Source: ANME-2 cluster archaeon
GTDB taxonomy: Archaea > Halobacteriota > Methanosarcinia > Methanosarcinales > Methanocomedenaceae
DNA length: 45,399 bases
Direction: 5' to 3'
Assembly: GCA_019429385.1 (NCBI GenBank)
Contig: JAHYIS010000017.1
Coordinates: 1 to 45,399 of the forward strand
Shown: one piece after another, positions 33,599 to 42,144 of the stretch
Position numbering within the stretch: position 1 is the stretch's first letter
Layout of the letters: the number at the start of each line of letters is the position of its first letter
Notes under the pieces: generated by a model
Databases searched by the model: none
What the model was told of the DNA's origin: nothing
Seen by the model: the letters and a program-made list of their open reading frames with translations, nothing else
Translations under genes and position numbers: made by a program

Positions 33599-33751
33599 TC
33601 AGATTGGTGCAATATTTTGATGATTATTTGTCATTCCACTAAAATATCCAGTTCTGCAGGATTCACATACCATATAGACCGTGTCATTGTACAAGCCTTC
33701 GACATTAAAGTCCTGACTACCACAATGACTGCATTTTTCGATTGTATTCAT
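33599..33751 (-). CDS. 50-aa zinc-ribbon protein
   Basis: A short gene translated from ATG 33751 to TGA 33599. It reads MNTIEKCSHCGSQDF, and then, after a tyrosine-rich stretch, MVCESCRTGYF. The two CxxC pairs are 22 residues apart, as in a zinc ribbon. A good ribosome binding site, GAGGGGATATAACA, lies just upstream. Function unknown. It lies alone between the sugar dehydrogenase gene and a long AT-rich gap. Confidence 0.7.
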   Translation of the reverse strand: MNTIEKCSHCGSQDFNVEGLYNDTVYMVCESCRTGYFSGMTNNHQNIAPI

Positions 33752-33779
33752 TGTTATATCCCCTCTATTTTTTTATAAT

Positions 33780-34395
33780 TAGAGAAATATGTTTTACTAT
33801 CGATAGGTTAAATACTTTTCTATTGATGAGAATTATATTTTCATTAATGTAAGAGATTAGAACAAAAATATTATTATTTCATCTATTGGTAAATTTATAA
33901 CTTTATTATTATATTCTCGCAATTCAGCTGACCTGTAAACCTTTTATCCCTTCATTCGAATCGATTTTTTTTTGCATGCTTCGTATTTTCGTTTCCTTTA
34001 ATCCAGAGTCAACAGCTGATCATTAATCTTGTTCAAAACAATATGGATAATTATTGGCATATATTAGCATGATAATCATATTTTTCTTGACGGTATGATA
34101 TCAGGCACAATATTGTACAGATGAACATCTATTCCGGACCAGGGGAATTGGATTCTATAATTTGAACTTCGATGGACTGCCCAAAAGGATGGATAGTTAG
34201 GTAAAATTTACCTTATTTTTTTAAAATCGGCAATAAATCTGACTAAATTAGGGAAAACGTCTATTTTTAAGTATTATAAAGTAATCAAATCGATAATAAA
34301 GCTTAAAAATTAAATGCTTCGAAAGTATGCTTATATTCTCCACCTACCATGTTGTATTCAAAGAAGTCGTGCAGACTTCCCTGAACAAAGGAGGA
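33780..34395. other. AT-rich intergenic region of about 600 bp, no gene seen
   Basis: No convincing protein or tRNA gene is visible. It holds a perfect 10-bp palindrome, CTATCGATAG, at 33797-33806. A palindrome GGTAAAATTTACC near 34200 is followed by TTATTTTTTT and could end a transcript entering from the left. It should also contain the promoter of the coiled-coil protein gene that follows. Confidence 0.5.
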
Positions 34396-34402
34396 ATGAA
34401 TT

Positions 34403-35668
34403 ATGGAAAAGACACCAAAATTGTTCGCAATGCTTACCATGGTTGTATCAGTAATAATGGTGCTGGGAATATTTGTCCCGGCAGTAGCCTATGCTGAAAC
34501 ACCAAGGGAGCAATACCAGGACGTACAGGATAAATACCAGAACTATTCAGACAGGATACAAAATGCCCGGCAGAACTATCAAGACTCAAGAGAAAAATTC
34601 AATGAAGCAAAAGACAGATTGAATGATACAAGGTCCAGAGAAAATACCTTTGCTTTAAAACAAGCCACTAAGGACCATCTGAACCATACCATCGACTATA
34701 CCATTCAACAACTTGAAATGCTCATGATACGGGCCCAGGTCGCCGAAGAGAACGGCAATGCTCCCTTCACAGCATCCGGGAATATCCAGGAATATATTGA
34801 CAATCTTCAGGACCTGAAGGATGATGTTGCCTCTGCTGAAACCAGGGAAGATTTCCAGGCCATAATCAAGGAGATAAGGAATACATGGCAAAAAGTCAAC
34901 ATGGAATCAAAATATTTCACCCTCGCAACAGTGAACAACAAAGTCGACGCATTCATTGACCGCAGCGAATCCATTGCTGAGCGCATCCAGGATGAGATAG
35001 ATAGACAAAACGCAGCAGGCAAGGACACAACCGAACTGGAACGCCTGCTGGATAACTATAATGATGCACTTGATAAAGCAATAGCCAGCCATGAAACTGC
35101 CACCGAACTGTTTGGCGAACACACAGGGTTCGATGACAAGGGACAACTCACCAATGCTGGTGAAGCAACCCGGTTCTTACGGGAAGCAAATGTACAGATA
35201 AGGGAAACAAACCAGGCACTCAGGGAAGCAAATTCCATATTAAGGGAGATCTTTGCCGAACTCAAGCAGCACAGACCTGGTTTTGTTGACCTGAGGGGGA
35301 CCGGCACACTCACCGCCACTGGCAATGGAAAAGTAACTCTTTCCGGCGACATGGACATCGAACTAAGTGCCAAAAGCGGTGTACTGACCATAGCTGACTA
35401 TGACGGGAATGCCAAAATCGAAGTGACCGGCAACGGTACCAGGACAAAAAATGATGATGGTACGGTCAAGTACAGCGGGTTCGACGGCACAGCCACCATC
35501 AGCGGCAGCAGTGTTACCGTGACCATAAATGGTGACGATATCGAACTGACCGCAGAAGGCTCAGGCAGCGCAGTACTCAAAGGCAATGGCACCTATACAG
35601 CCACATCCGAGGGCGGGCAGACCGTAGAAAACAATTGGTCACCCATGAGCGGAGTTGATGAATCATGA
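34403..35668 (+). CDS. Secreted coiled-coil protein with a beta-repeat C-terminal domain
   Basis: A 421-aa exported protein. A signal peptide ends near AYA (31). Residues about 35-295 are long charged helices likely to form coiled coils (many Gln, Glu, Lys and Arg residues). Residues about 296-410 are rich in Gly, Thr and Asp with short repeated strands such as GTGTLTATGNGKVTLSGDMD and GNAKIEVTGNGT, suggesting a beta-helix or similar repeat fold. I do not recognise a named family. A very strong SD, AAAGGAGGAATG, lies upstream. The next gene, a small lipoprotein, overlaps its stop as ATGA, so the two are made together and may form a cell-surface complex. Confidence 0.75.
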   Translation: MEKTPKLFAMLTMVVSVIMVLGIFVPAVAYAETPREQYQDVQDKYQNYSDRIQNARQNYQDSREKFNEAKDRLNDTRSRENTFALKQATKDHLNHTIDYTIQQLEMLMIRAQVAEENGNAPFTASGNIQEYIDNLQDLKDDVASAETREDFQAIIKEIRNTWQKVNMESKYFTLATVNNKVDAFIDRSESIAERIQDEIDRQNAAGKDTTELERLLDNYNDALDKAIASHETATELFGEHTGFDDKGQLTNAGEATRFLREANVQIRETNQALREANSILREIFAELKQHRPGFVDLRGTGTLTATGNGKVTLSGDMDIELSAKSGVLTIADYDGNAKIEVTGNGTRTKNDDGTVKYSGFDGTATISGSSVTVTINGDDIELTAEGSGSAVLKGNGTYTATSEGGQTVENNWSPMSGVDES

Positions 35669-35925
35669 ACCTGCTCAATATCATGGTACTGGCATTATTG
35701 ATAACAGGTCTTGCAGTGTCCGGTTGTACTTCACCACGGGAAGAAGCACCCGGGGTTGACATTACCGCACCTGCTCCATCAGCAACACTGGCAGCTACCG
35801 GGGATGTAATGGACAGCGAGATATCTACCATTGAATCAGATATGGCTGAACTGGATACATTGCTTCAAGATATGGAAAACATCGAAGATATGAGTTTTTC
35901 TGAACTTGATGGGCTCACTTTTTGA
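35665..35925 (+). CDS. Small lipoprotein coupled to the coiled-coil protein
   Basis: An 86-aa protein with a signal peptide ending in the lipobox AVSGC (C21), then a short Pro/Ala linker, and an acidic helical tail (ISTIESDMAELDTLLQDMENIEDM). The ATG overlaps the previous stop codon. It could anchor the secreted coiled-coil partner through helix-helix contact; this is inference from size and pairing. A terminator hairpin contains its stop codon. Confidence 0.7.
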   Translation: MNLLNIMVLALLITGLAVSGCTSPREEAPGVDITAPAPSATLAATGDVMDSEISTIESDMAELDTLLQDMENIEDMSFSELDGLTF

Positions 35926-35929
35926 GCCC
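35911..35929 (+). terminator. Terminator overlapping the small lipoprotein stop codon
   Basis: GGGCTCA-CTTTT-TGAGCCC has a 7-bp perfect stem and includes the stop TGA in its 3' arm, followed by TTCCACCCTTTTTTATATTTTT. It lies between convergent genes and might serve both. Confidence 0.7.
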
Positions 35930-35941
35930 TTCCACCCTTTT

Positions 35942-37090
35942 TTATATTTTTCCTTGCTTTAAAGCACCCATTGGCAAAAATACCATTGCCATCATCAGGA
36001 CAACATTCAGGATGAAAACCCCGCTGTAACCAAGTGTGGATAACATAAGCCCGCTGAGTAATGGGACCATGGCAAGCCCGGCGTAGGTAAAGGTATTGAA
36101 TATTCCCATTGCCTGACCCTGTTCAATATTCAGGTTGGATACACCTGTAACCAGTCCCACCAGTCCCAGTCCGGAACCGGCACCCATAAGGGTCAGGCCG
36201 ATAGGATGGAACACCGCAGCCAGTGCGCCCACACCGGTTATGCCCATACCTGCCCTGACAAGGTTATCTCCCCTAACATGGAACCTGCCCCCCAAAAGCG
36301 ATGTCACCATTGCGCCCAGGTATACGCTGGCCAGGTACATGCCCAGTGCACCTTTATCAAGGAACCCTATACTGAAATCAGGGTACAGGGCTATGAGTAC
36401 CCCGCTGCTTCCGAACAGCACGAAAGAGAGTACCCAGATCTGGAGATATTCTGTATGGATAAAGAGGGATTTCGACCTGACCAAAGCCGATATGATCTCG
36501 TGCTTACTCGATACAGGATTGCCAGGACCGTTGTTCACCAGGACCATGATGGATATCATAAACACCGGAACCATCAGTCCTTCAAACAGCATAAGGCCGT
36601 TTTTTGTGCCTGTTGCCACGAGCAAGCCTGCCATTCCCATTCCGGCAGCCAGTCCCAGGTTGAGCAGTGAATTGAATTCCCCGAAATACTGTCCCCGTTT
36701 CTCGAAATAGGAAAGCATGGCAAATGCGGCAGGGAAGAATGCACCACATCCGGCTCCTTCCACGAAACGGGCGGCCACTATCACCCATACATTATCCGAA
36801 ATAATGATTGCCATGCCTGAGAGCAAGGACAGGAATATGCCCAGAATGATGAACAGCCTGTGACCGTAAGCATCTGACAACAGGCCAAAGGGCATCATTG
36901 TTATCAGTGCCCCGATAAAAAAGGATGAGAATATCAGGCTGGATGCAGCACCGTTGGCCAGCAGCGTGCTGTCTGAGAGTTCCGGCAATATGGGAATGGC
37001 TGCATCGGACAGTCCCATTAAGACAAAGACTGACGAATAGAGCATTATGCGGTCAAGCAGGTGTGCGTATGGTTTTTCTTCACGGTTCAT
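35942..37090 (-). CDS. Major facilitator superfamily transporter
   Basis: A 382-aa membrane protein with about twelve hydrophobic helices. The loop between helices 2 and 3 has the MFS motif A, GLLSDAYGHR. The early segment SDAAIPILPEL resembles drug/sugar efflux (DHA1-like) members. The substrate is unknown. It follows surE on the same strand by 10 nt, so they may share a transcript, though their functions need not be related. Confidence 0.88.
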   Translation of the reverse strand: MNREEKPYAHLLDRIMLYSSVFVLMGLSDAAIPILPELSDSTLLANGAASSLIFSSFFIGALITMMPFGLLSDAYGHRLFIILGIFLSLLSGMAIIISDNVWVIVAARFVEGAGCGAFFPAAFAMLSYFEKRGQYFGEFNSLLNLGLAAGMGMAGLLVATGTKNGLMLFEGLMVPVFMISIMVLVNNGPGNPVSSKHEIISALVRSKSLFIHTEYLQIWVLSFVLFGSSGVLIALYPDFSIGFLDKGALGMYLASVYLGAMVTSLLGGRFHVRGDNLVRAGMGITGVGALAAVFHPIGLTLMGAGSGLGLVGLVTGVSNLNIEQGQAMGIFNTFTYAGLAMVPLLSGLMLSTLGYSGVFILNVVLMMAMVFLPMGALKQGKI

Positions 37091-37100
37091 TTTTAGTCAC

Positions 37101-37889
37101 TCAAAAAAGGTGTTCCAGTTTACTGAAATCCACAGGAGCAGTGGAGTCAAGTGTTATAGGTGTTACCGAGATATGCCCGCACTTCATGACCGCATGGACA
37201 TCTGTGCCGTCCTCGTCGTCATGTATCAGGTCACCGTCGATCCAGTAGTAGGGACGGCCCCTGGGGTCGTGCCGTTCCTGCACCGATGTCCTGAATATCT
37301 TGCGCGCAAGCCTGGTCATCTCGATCTCAGTATCAGGGGCCGCATGCCTGGGTATATTGACATTGAGCAGGTCCACTCCAGGGGGCAGACCCGCGTCAAG
37401 GACCTTCCTGGCGATGCGTTTCACGACCCGGATACCCACCTGGAAATCATATTCATAAGCGCGCAGGTCATCGAATTTGTCGCCTTCGTCCAGTACCTGT
37501 ATGGAAGCTGCAATAGCAGGAATGCCATAACTGGCAGCCTCCATTGCCGCACCGATTGTACCTGACGTGGTCACGCTGTCGGAACTGATATTCTCACCGA
37601 TATTAAAACCCGAGAGCACCATGTCAGGCATGGCTTTTAAGATGGAGAATATGCCCAGTATCACGGAATCGGTTGGGGTGCCGTCCACTGCATACGCCTG
37701 CATACCGTCCACTCTTGCCTGATGTATCCTGAGAGGTTCAAAAATGGATATACTGCGCCCTACACCGCTTTTTTGTATGGACGGTGCCACGACGGTCACA
37801 TCGCCCAGGTCATGCACGCACTGGTATGCAGCTTTTATCCCGGCAGCGTAGACACCGTCGTCATTGGTTACAAGTATTTTTTTTGTCAT
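37101..37889 (-). CDS. surE: 5'/3'-nucleotidase SurE
   Basis: A 262-aa metal-dependent phosphatase acting on nucleoside monophosphates. The N-terminal ILVTNDDGVYAAG has the two metal-binding aspartates. VAPSIQKSGVGRSIS and PDMVLSGFNIGENIS carry further ligands, and TSGTIGAAMEAA follows. SD AGGAATAAC lies before the ATG. It is divergent from mfnD, with 55 bp between the starts. Confidence 0.95.
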   Translation of the reverse strand: MTKKILVTNDDGVYAAGIKAAYQCVHDLGDVTVVAPSIQKSGVGRSISIFEPLRIHQARVDGMQAYAVDGTPTDSVILGIFSILKAMPDMVLSGFNIGENISSDSVTTSGTIGAAMEAASYGIPAIAASIQVLDEGDKFDDLRAYEYDFQVGIRVVKRIARKVLDAGLPPGVDLLNVNIPRHAAPDTEIEMTRLARKIFRTSVQERHDPRGRPYYWIDGDLIHDDEDGTDVHAVMKCGHISVTPITLDSTAPVDFSKLEHLF

Positions 37890-37944
37890 GTTATTCCTGG
37901 TGTATTTGATAAGATTAATGTTGAATAAGACTTGTTATTCCCCC

Positions 37945-38877
37945 ATGGACATAATGATAGCAGAGTATGCAGTCGGCACCGGGGAAGGCGGCACCATACT
38001 CCTGGAAGGCAGGGCCATGCTGGACGTCCTCGTCAGGAGTTTCGTGGACTCAGGACACAGGGTACTCTACCCCACCAGTGGCACAATATTGCAATCAGGA
38101 ACCGCTGTTAAGACCGATGATTTTAAAAAGACGGTGGAGCAACTCTCCAGCCAGTGCGATGCCGGCCTGGTAGTTGCACCCGATGTACTGCTGGGCGACC
38201 TGACCGAGCTGGTGGAAGAGCACACGGTAAACCTGGGATGTCCTTCAGTTTCGGTCAGGGTATGCGCGGATAAACTGGAGTGTGCCAGGATACTGGAAAA
38301 AGAAGGAATAAAGGTTCCCGATACGATCATATCAGGCGGGCAGGAGGTATTTTCACTGGGAGACAGGCTGGTACTCAAACCCAGATGGGGCTGTGCCTCG
38401 GAAGATACCACCCTGACCAGGTATTCCTGTGCCACCATGATACCGGAAGGCTTTGTTGCGACCAGGTTTATCGAGGGCCAGCATCTGAGCGCCAGCATGG
38501 TTGTTGGAGATACTGTCCTCCCTCTGACCGTAAACAAACAGCATATCAAGATAGGGAATGACATAATGTATGACGGGGGCACCGTGGGGATAGACTGCGG
38601 CAGGAATGATGAGATATTCGAGGTTGCCGGACATACAGCCAGGGTGCTGGGCTGTAAGGGGTATGTAGGCATTGATATCGTGCTGGCTGAAGAGCCATGG
38701 GTCATAGATGTGAACCCCAGGCCGACCACATCCATTATCGGTATCGAGAAGGTAATGGATGAGAAGCTGGGCGAGCTATTATTGAGGGCTGGTTTTGGAG
38801 CATTGCCTGAAAGGGTGAGCATTACCGGCCAGTTCGGCTTTACCAAGGCTTACCTGAAGAAGGGTAACATTGATTAG
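37945..38877 (+). CDS. mfnD: ATP-grasp enzyme, probable tyramine--L-glutamate ligase of methanofuran biosynthesis
   Basis: A 310-aa ATP-grasp ligase. It starts MDIMIAEYAVGTGEGGT, typical of the MfnD-type family, which joins tyramine and glutamate in methanofuran synthesis. LVLKPRWGCASEDT is the nucleotide-binding loop, and GYVGIDIVL with WVIDVNPRPTTSI carries the metal ligands. ATG 37945 has no Shine-Dalgarno sequence, so the mRNA may be leaderless; a second ATG lies three codons in. Other ATP-grasp carboligases of archaeal cofactor pathways are the main alternative. A 49-aa gene follows 38 nt later. Confidence 0.75.
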   Translation: MDIMIAEYAVGTGEGGTILLEGRAMLDVLVRSFVDSGHRVLYPTSGTILQSGTAVKTDDFKKTVEQLSSQCDAGLVVAPDVLLGDLTELVEEHTVNLGCPSVSVRVCADKLECARILEKEGIKVPDTIISGGQEVFSLGDRLVLKPRWGCASEDTTLTRYSCATMIPEGFVATRFIEGQHLSASMVVGDTVLPLTVNKQHIKIGNDIMYDGGTVGIDCGRNDEIFEVAGHTARVLGCKGYVGIDIVLAEEPWVIDVNPRPTTSIIGIEKVMDEKLGELLLRAGFGALPERVSITGQFGFTKAYLKKGNID

Positions 38878-38915
38878 ATATTGGAATAAATAACTATAGT
38901 GGAGGTGTTCATTTC

Positions 38916-39065
38916 ATGGACTTTGAAGAGATGGTAAAGAAGATCGATGCCAAGGTACTGCGAGAAGAGGCAAAGAAAAGGGGTATTCCCACCAGGTGCG
39001 TGACAAAAATCAACCTTGCCAAAGCCCTGCCTGCAGATGTGCTGGAAAAAATGGCACAAAAATGA
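38916..39065 (+). CDS. 49-aa protein with a SAP-like helix-loop-helix
   Basis: A short gene from ATG 38916 to TGA 39065, with a strong SD, GGAGGTG, 8 nt upstream. It encodes MDFEEMVKKIDAKVLREEA, then KKRGIPTRCVTKINLAKALP, and ends in VLEKMAQK. The second part resembles the helix-extended loop-helix of SAP/HeH domains, which bind nucleic acid, though a match to the full profile was not tested. It probably shares the mfnD transcript. Confidence 0.7.
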   Translation: MDFEEMVKKIDAKVLREEAKKRGIPTRCVTKINLAKALPADVLEKMAQK

Positions 39066-39192
39066 TGCGATAAATCGAATGTGGCTTCCCGTATATCCTG
39101 TCCATCCGCTCAGGGATTATGGAATCATGTTTAGCGTCACGTTTTAAATCGCAAGATTACCAACACGAGGTTAGAAATACCAAAAATTGAGA

Positions 39193-39266
39193 AGCCTCGG
39201 GAGGGATTTGAACCCTCGACCTAGTGATTACAAATCACTCGCTCTGCCGGGCTGAGCCACCGAGGC
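39193..39266 (-). tRNA. tRNA-Thr (anticodon UGU)
   Basis: The minus strand folds as a standard cloverleaf: acceptor GCCTCGG/CCGAGGC, D arm GCTC/GAGC, anticodon stem AGTGA/TCACT with loop TTTGTAA (anticodon TGT), variable loop AGGTC, and T arm GAGGG-TTCAAAT-CCCTC. The discriminator base is U and no CCA is encoded. No intron. Confidence 0.95.
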
Positions 39267-39412
39267 ATTTGATTCGTCCTGAAATGTGCCCGCTTGAAGG
39301 TTATAATAGAACATATAATCTTCGGTGTTCTACCATCAACATTAAATGCATTGCCATACTATTTTAATTTGAAGATAAAAATATACATTCATCAAGAAAA
39401 AGGAGGCAAATC

Positions 39413-39655
39413 ATGGGATTTGAAATAGAATACCTTAAAAAACGGTACAGGGAAATGTCGTCGTCTCAGCTTGAACTCATTATTGAACAGATTAAACGGG
39501 AACTGGAACATCATCCGGAACCTGACTATATCGAACTTCAAATTGCTGTGGATGCCCTTGAAGAAATGAACAAGGCTGCCCATGAACAAAAGAAAAACCG
39601 GCCATTCCTGCCAGGGCGTTTTGAATATCAACTTGATGTCGGCGAGGAATATTGA
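39413..39655 (+). CDS. Small hypothetical helical protein
   Basis: An 80-aa protein preceded by a strong SD, AAAGGAGGCAAATC. It is mostly charged and helical (YLKKRYREMSSSQLELIIEQIKREL, then LQIAVDALEEMNKAAHEQKKNR). No family is recognised. The TGA stop is followed in the same frame by a further open stretch of about 29 codons (to a TGA near 39698), which may be chance or a decayed C-terminus. Confidence 0.65.
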   Translation: MGFEIEYLKKRYREMSSSQLELIIEQIKRELEHHPEPDYIELQIAVDALEEMNKAAHEQKKNRPFLPGRFEYQLDVGEEY

Positions 39656-39844
39656 GTTCGACGTGAAAGATGTTTTGTTGACCTGCTGCCGGGAAAGATG
39701 ACACCCTTTGCACCTGTGCGTGCGGGGGTGTTCATCAAAAGATGAGCAACGAACTCGTGCCAAATGGGACGAATAGAGTAAGGCATGGTAATATACATCC
39801 GGCAATAATGGCGGCAATTTGAGTGCAAAGGTAATAATTCACTA

Positions 39845-40456
39845 TTACACTTGGAATTTCATCCCCATCAAAAGGATCTCGTTTGCCTTATTGTATATGG
39901 CTTCCGTAAATTGAGGGTCAATTTCGATTGCCTTATCATACATCTGAACAGCCTGAGAATGTTTATTGAGCGCACTCAATACATTACCTTTGTTGTTCCA
40001 TGCGTTTTTAAAATATGGCCTGACCTTCAACACTTCATCATAAGCCCGGTTCGCTTCTTCATACTTTTTGAGTTTGAATAATGAATTGGCTTTGTGGTAC
40101 CAGGCATCAGCCAAATGGGAATCGATTCTCAGTACCTCATCGAAAGCCTTAATTGCCTCGTTATATTTTTTTAGTGAATAGAGAACAAATCCTTTATTCA
40201 GCCAGGCTTCAATAAAATTCGGATTGATTTTCAAAGCGTCATCATATAACCGTATCACGTTTTGATACCTTTCAAGAGAATCCAGTCTTGATTTTTGCAT
40301 CATTGTAATCTCGAGGCGCTTCATCAAGTTTTCGAGGCTAAGCTCTTTTTCATCTTGTCGATGCTTTTCAGGGCACTTGATATTCCGGGAAATAAATGCA
40401 AGTGTTCTTTCACTTTCCACTTTAGGACTGGACTCTGATGTCTTCTTCCGGTTCAT
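39845..40456 (-). CDS. Tetratricopeptide-repeat protein
   Basis: A 203-aa protein. After a polar N-terminus of about 60 residues come about four TPR units of 34 aa: AWLNKGFVLYSLKKYNEAIKA, AWYHKANSLFKLKKYEEANRA, AWNNKGNVLSALNKHSQAVQM and a partial last one. TPRs mediate protein-protein contact; the partner is unknown. ATG 40456 follows GGGAGTCAAC and is preferred over the codon four residues earlier. Cytoplasmic, no signal peptide. Confidence 0.85.
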   Translation of the reverse strand: MNRKKTSESSPKVESERTLAFISRNIKCPEKHRQDEKELSLENLMKRLEITMMQKSRLDSLERYQNVIRLYDDALKINPNFIEAWLNKGFVLYSLKKYNEAIKAFDEVLRIDSHLADAWYHKANSLFKLKKYEEANRAYDEVLKVRPYFKNAWNNKGNVLSALNKHSQAVQMYDKAIEIDPQFTEAIYNKANEILLMGMKFQV

Positions 40457-40658
40457 GTTGACTCCCATTAGAAATGCAATAATATTTAAATAAGTCCATT
40501 ACTATATATTTTTTTGTATACTGTCTGAAAAATAATGCTTATTTCAATAACCATTATGATGAAATAAAAATTCAAGCACAATCAATGAGATAACATTGGA
40601 TCAGTAATAACTTCTATGAACGCGGGAAGGAACGCGTGTTAGAAATAGTGAAAAAAAA

Positions 40659-40679
40659 GGCCGGACCATTTCTCCGGCC
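40659..40679 (-). terminator. Terminator of glutamate dehydrogenase
   Basis: On the minus strand GGCCGGA-GAAATGG-TCCGGCC makes a perfect 7-bp stem, directly followed by eight uridines (TTTTTTTT). It lies 61 bp beyond the gdhA stop. Confidence 0.85.
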
Positions 40680-40740
40680 AGGGATTCACATACATTGAAA
40701 GGATCTGCAAAATGAAAATCCTTCCAATCATAGTGCATAA

Positions 40741-41988
40741 TTAAAGTCTGCCGCGAAGCCGCATTGCTGCAACAACGCGTTCAACTGCAACAACATAAGC
40801 AGCTTTGCGCATGTTTACCTTGTACTTCTTGGAAGCCTGGAGTGTAGCATGGTACGCGCTGGTCATCTTCTTGTCCAGACGCTCGTATACCAGTTCCTCG
40901 TCCCAGTAATACATGTAGAAGTTCTGCACCATCTCGAAATAAGACACAGTCACTCCACCTGCATTGGCAAGGAAGTCAGGTATCACATGGACGTTATTCT
41001 TGTACAGAATATCATCCGCTTCAGGTGTAGTGGGCCCGTTTGCCAGTTCACACATTATCTTTGCCTTGAGATTACCTGCATTTGCATCGGTGATCACATT
41101 CTCAAGTGCTGCAGGTATGAGTATATCAACGTTTAGTTCCAGCAGATCTTCATTTGAAAGCGGCTTGCTGCCGGGGAAACCTACAACAGAACCGGTCTTT
41201 GCCTTATGCTCTGAGACTTTTTCACCGTCAAGCCCGGCCATGTTCACTATACCTCCCCTGCTGTCACTGACAGCCACTACCTTGCAGCCGAAGAGTGAAG
41301 TAACAAGGTTTGCTGCAAAGTGCCCGACATTGCCGAAGCCCTGTATGGCTACAGTAGCACCCTTAAGGTCCAGACCCAATTCGCTTGCAGCTTCACGGAT
41401 AGTATAACATCCGCCCCTTGCAGTTGCGTCACCGCGACCTGCAGAACCGCCCAGTTCGAGAGGCTTGCCAGTGATCAAACCGAACTGGTTCTTCTGGTAT
41501 ATCTTTGAGAACTCATCCATCATCCAGGCCATTATCTGGGGGGTGGTATACACATCAGGAGCAGGTACATCCTTCTCAGGACCTACTATCTGGGATATGG
41601 ATTGAATGTATGCCCTGCTCAGGCGTTCCAGTTCGCCATCTGACATTTCCTTGGGGTTGCAGATAACTCCACCCTTTCCTCCGCCAAGAGGTATGTCAAC
41701 GACAGCTGCCTTCCAGGTCATCCATGCTGCAAGAGCCTTCACGGTATCGACAGTCTCATCAGGATGGAACCTGATGCCACCCTTTGTCGGTCCGCGGGCA
41801 TCATTGTACTGTACCCTGAATCCCTGGAATACACGAATCTTGCCATTGTCCATGCGTACTGGTAGAGACACATGCATTTCACGCATCGGAACCCTGAGGA
41901 CTTCCCTCACGCTGTCATCAAGCTCCAATATTCTTGCACATTCATCCAATTGCCGTTGAGCAATCAGAAATGGGTTAAGTTCTGACAT
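40741..41988 (-). CDS. gdhA: Glutamate dehydrogenase
   Basis: A 415-aa Glu/Leu/Phe/Val dehydrogenase that links 2-oxoglutarate and ammonium with glutamate. Motifs are [14 protein letters not shown], the catalytic lysine in [28 protein letters not shown], the NAD(P)-binding GFGNVG near residue 220, and [12 protein letters not shown]. Family length fits. SD GAGGTACAAAGAA precedes the ATG, but this SD and the ATG lie inside the end of an upstream 47-aa ORF in another frame. Confidence 0.96.
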   Translation of the reverse strand: MSELNPFLIAQRQLDECARILELDDSVREVLRVPMREMHVSLPVRMDNGKIRVFQGFRVQYNDARGPTKGGIRFHPDETVDTVKALAAWMTWKAAVVDIPLGGGKGGVICNPKEMSDGELERLSRAYIQSISQIVGPEKDVPAPDVYTTPQIMAWMMDEFSKIYQKNQFGLITGKPLELGGSAGRGDATARGGCYTIREAASELGLDLKGATVAIQGFGNVGHFAANLVTSLFGCKVVAVSDSRGGIVNMAGLDGEKVSEHKAKTGSVVGFPGSKPLSNEDLLELNVDILIPAALENVITDANAGNLKAKIMCELANGPTTPEADDILYKNNVHVIPDFLANAGGVTVSYFEMVQNFYMYYWDEELVYERLDKKMTSAYHATLQASKKYKVNMRKAAYVVAVERVVAAMRLRGRL

Positions 41989-42107
41989 TTCTTTGTACCT
42001 CTATTTTTTATTTTAATGTTTAGTATGTAGTTGGGATTGATAAGCAATCCTGCAAGAGCATCAATTTCATTTTGTACTGAATCTAGCTTGGATTCGGCAT
42101 TTGTCAT
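41964..42107 (-). CDS. 47-aa upstream ORF overlapping the gdhA start
   Basis: From ATG 42107 to TGA 41964, in the +1 frame relative to gdhA and overlapping its first 25 bases. It reads [20 protein letters not shown] and then [12 protein letters not shown], followed by a basic tail. AGAGG lies 6 nt before its ATG. It is the first ORF after the likely TATA box, so it might be a leader that controls gdhA translation or a separate small protein. No family recognised. Confidence 0.5.
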   Translation of the reverse strand: MTNAESKLDSVQNEIDALAGLLINPNYILNIKIKNRGTKKCQNLTHF

Positions 42108-42136
42108 TCGATGCCTCTGGTTTATTCAATTTACCA

Positions 42137-42144
42137 TATTATAA
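42137..42144 (-). promoter_or_regulatory. TATA box for the uORF-gdhA transcript
   Basis: TTATAATA on the minus strand, 30 bp upstream of the small ORF start and about 150 bp upstream of gdhA. The site is read from sequence only. Confidence 0.45.

Noticed and set aside
36135-36710. 191-codon open frame antisense to the MFS transporter
   Set aside because: Low-complexity Pro/Ser-rich product typical of the reverse strand of a membrane protein gene; no ribosome binding site.
38067-38846. 259-codon open frame antisense to mfnD
   Set aside because: Mirrors a clear ATP-grasp gene; Ser/Pro-rich product with no family character.
39656-39780. Possible C/D box RNA or readthrough C-terminus after the 80-aa protein
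   Set aside because: C and D boxes are not convincing, and the in-frame extension after the TGA is short and unsupported.
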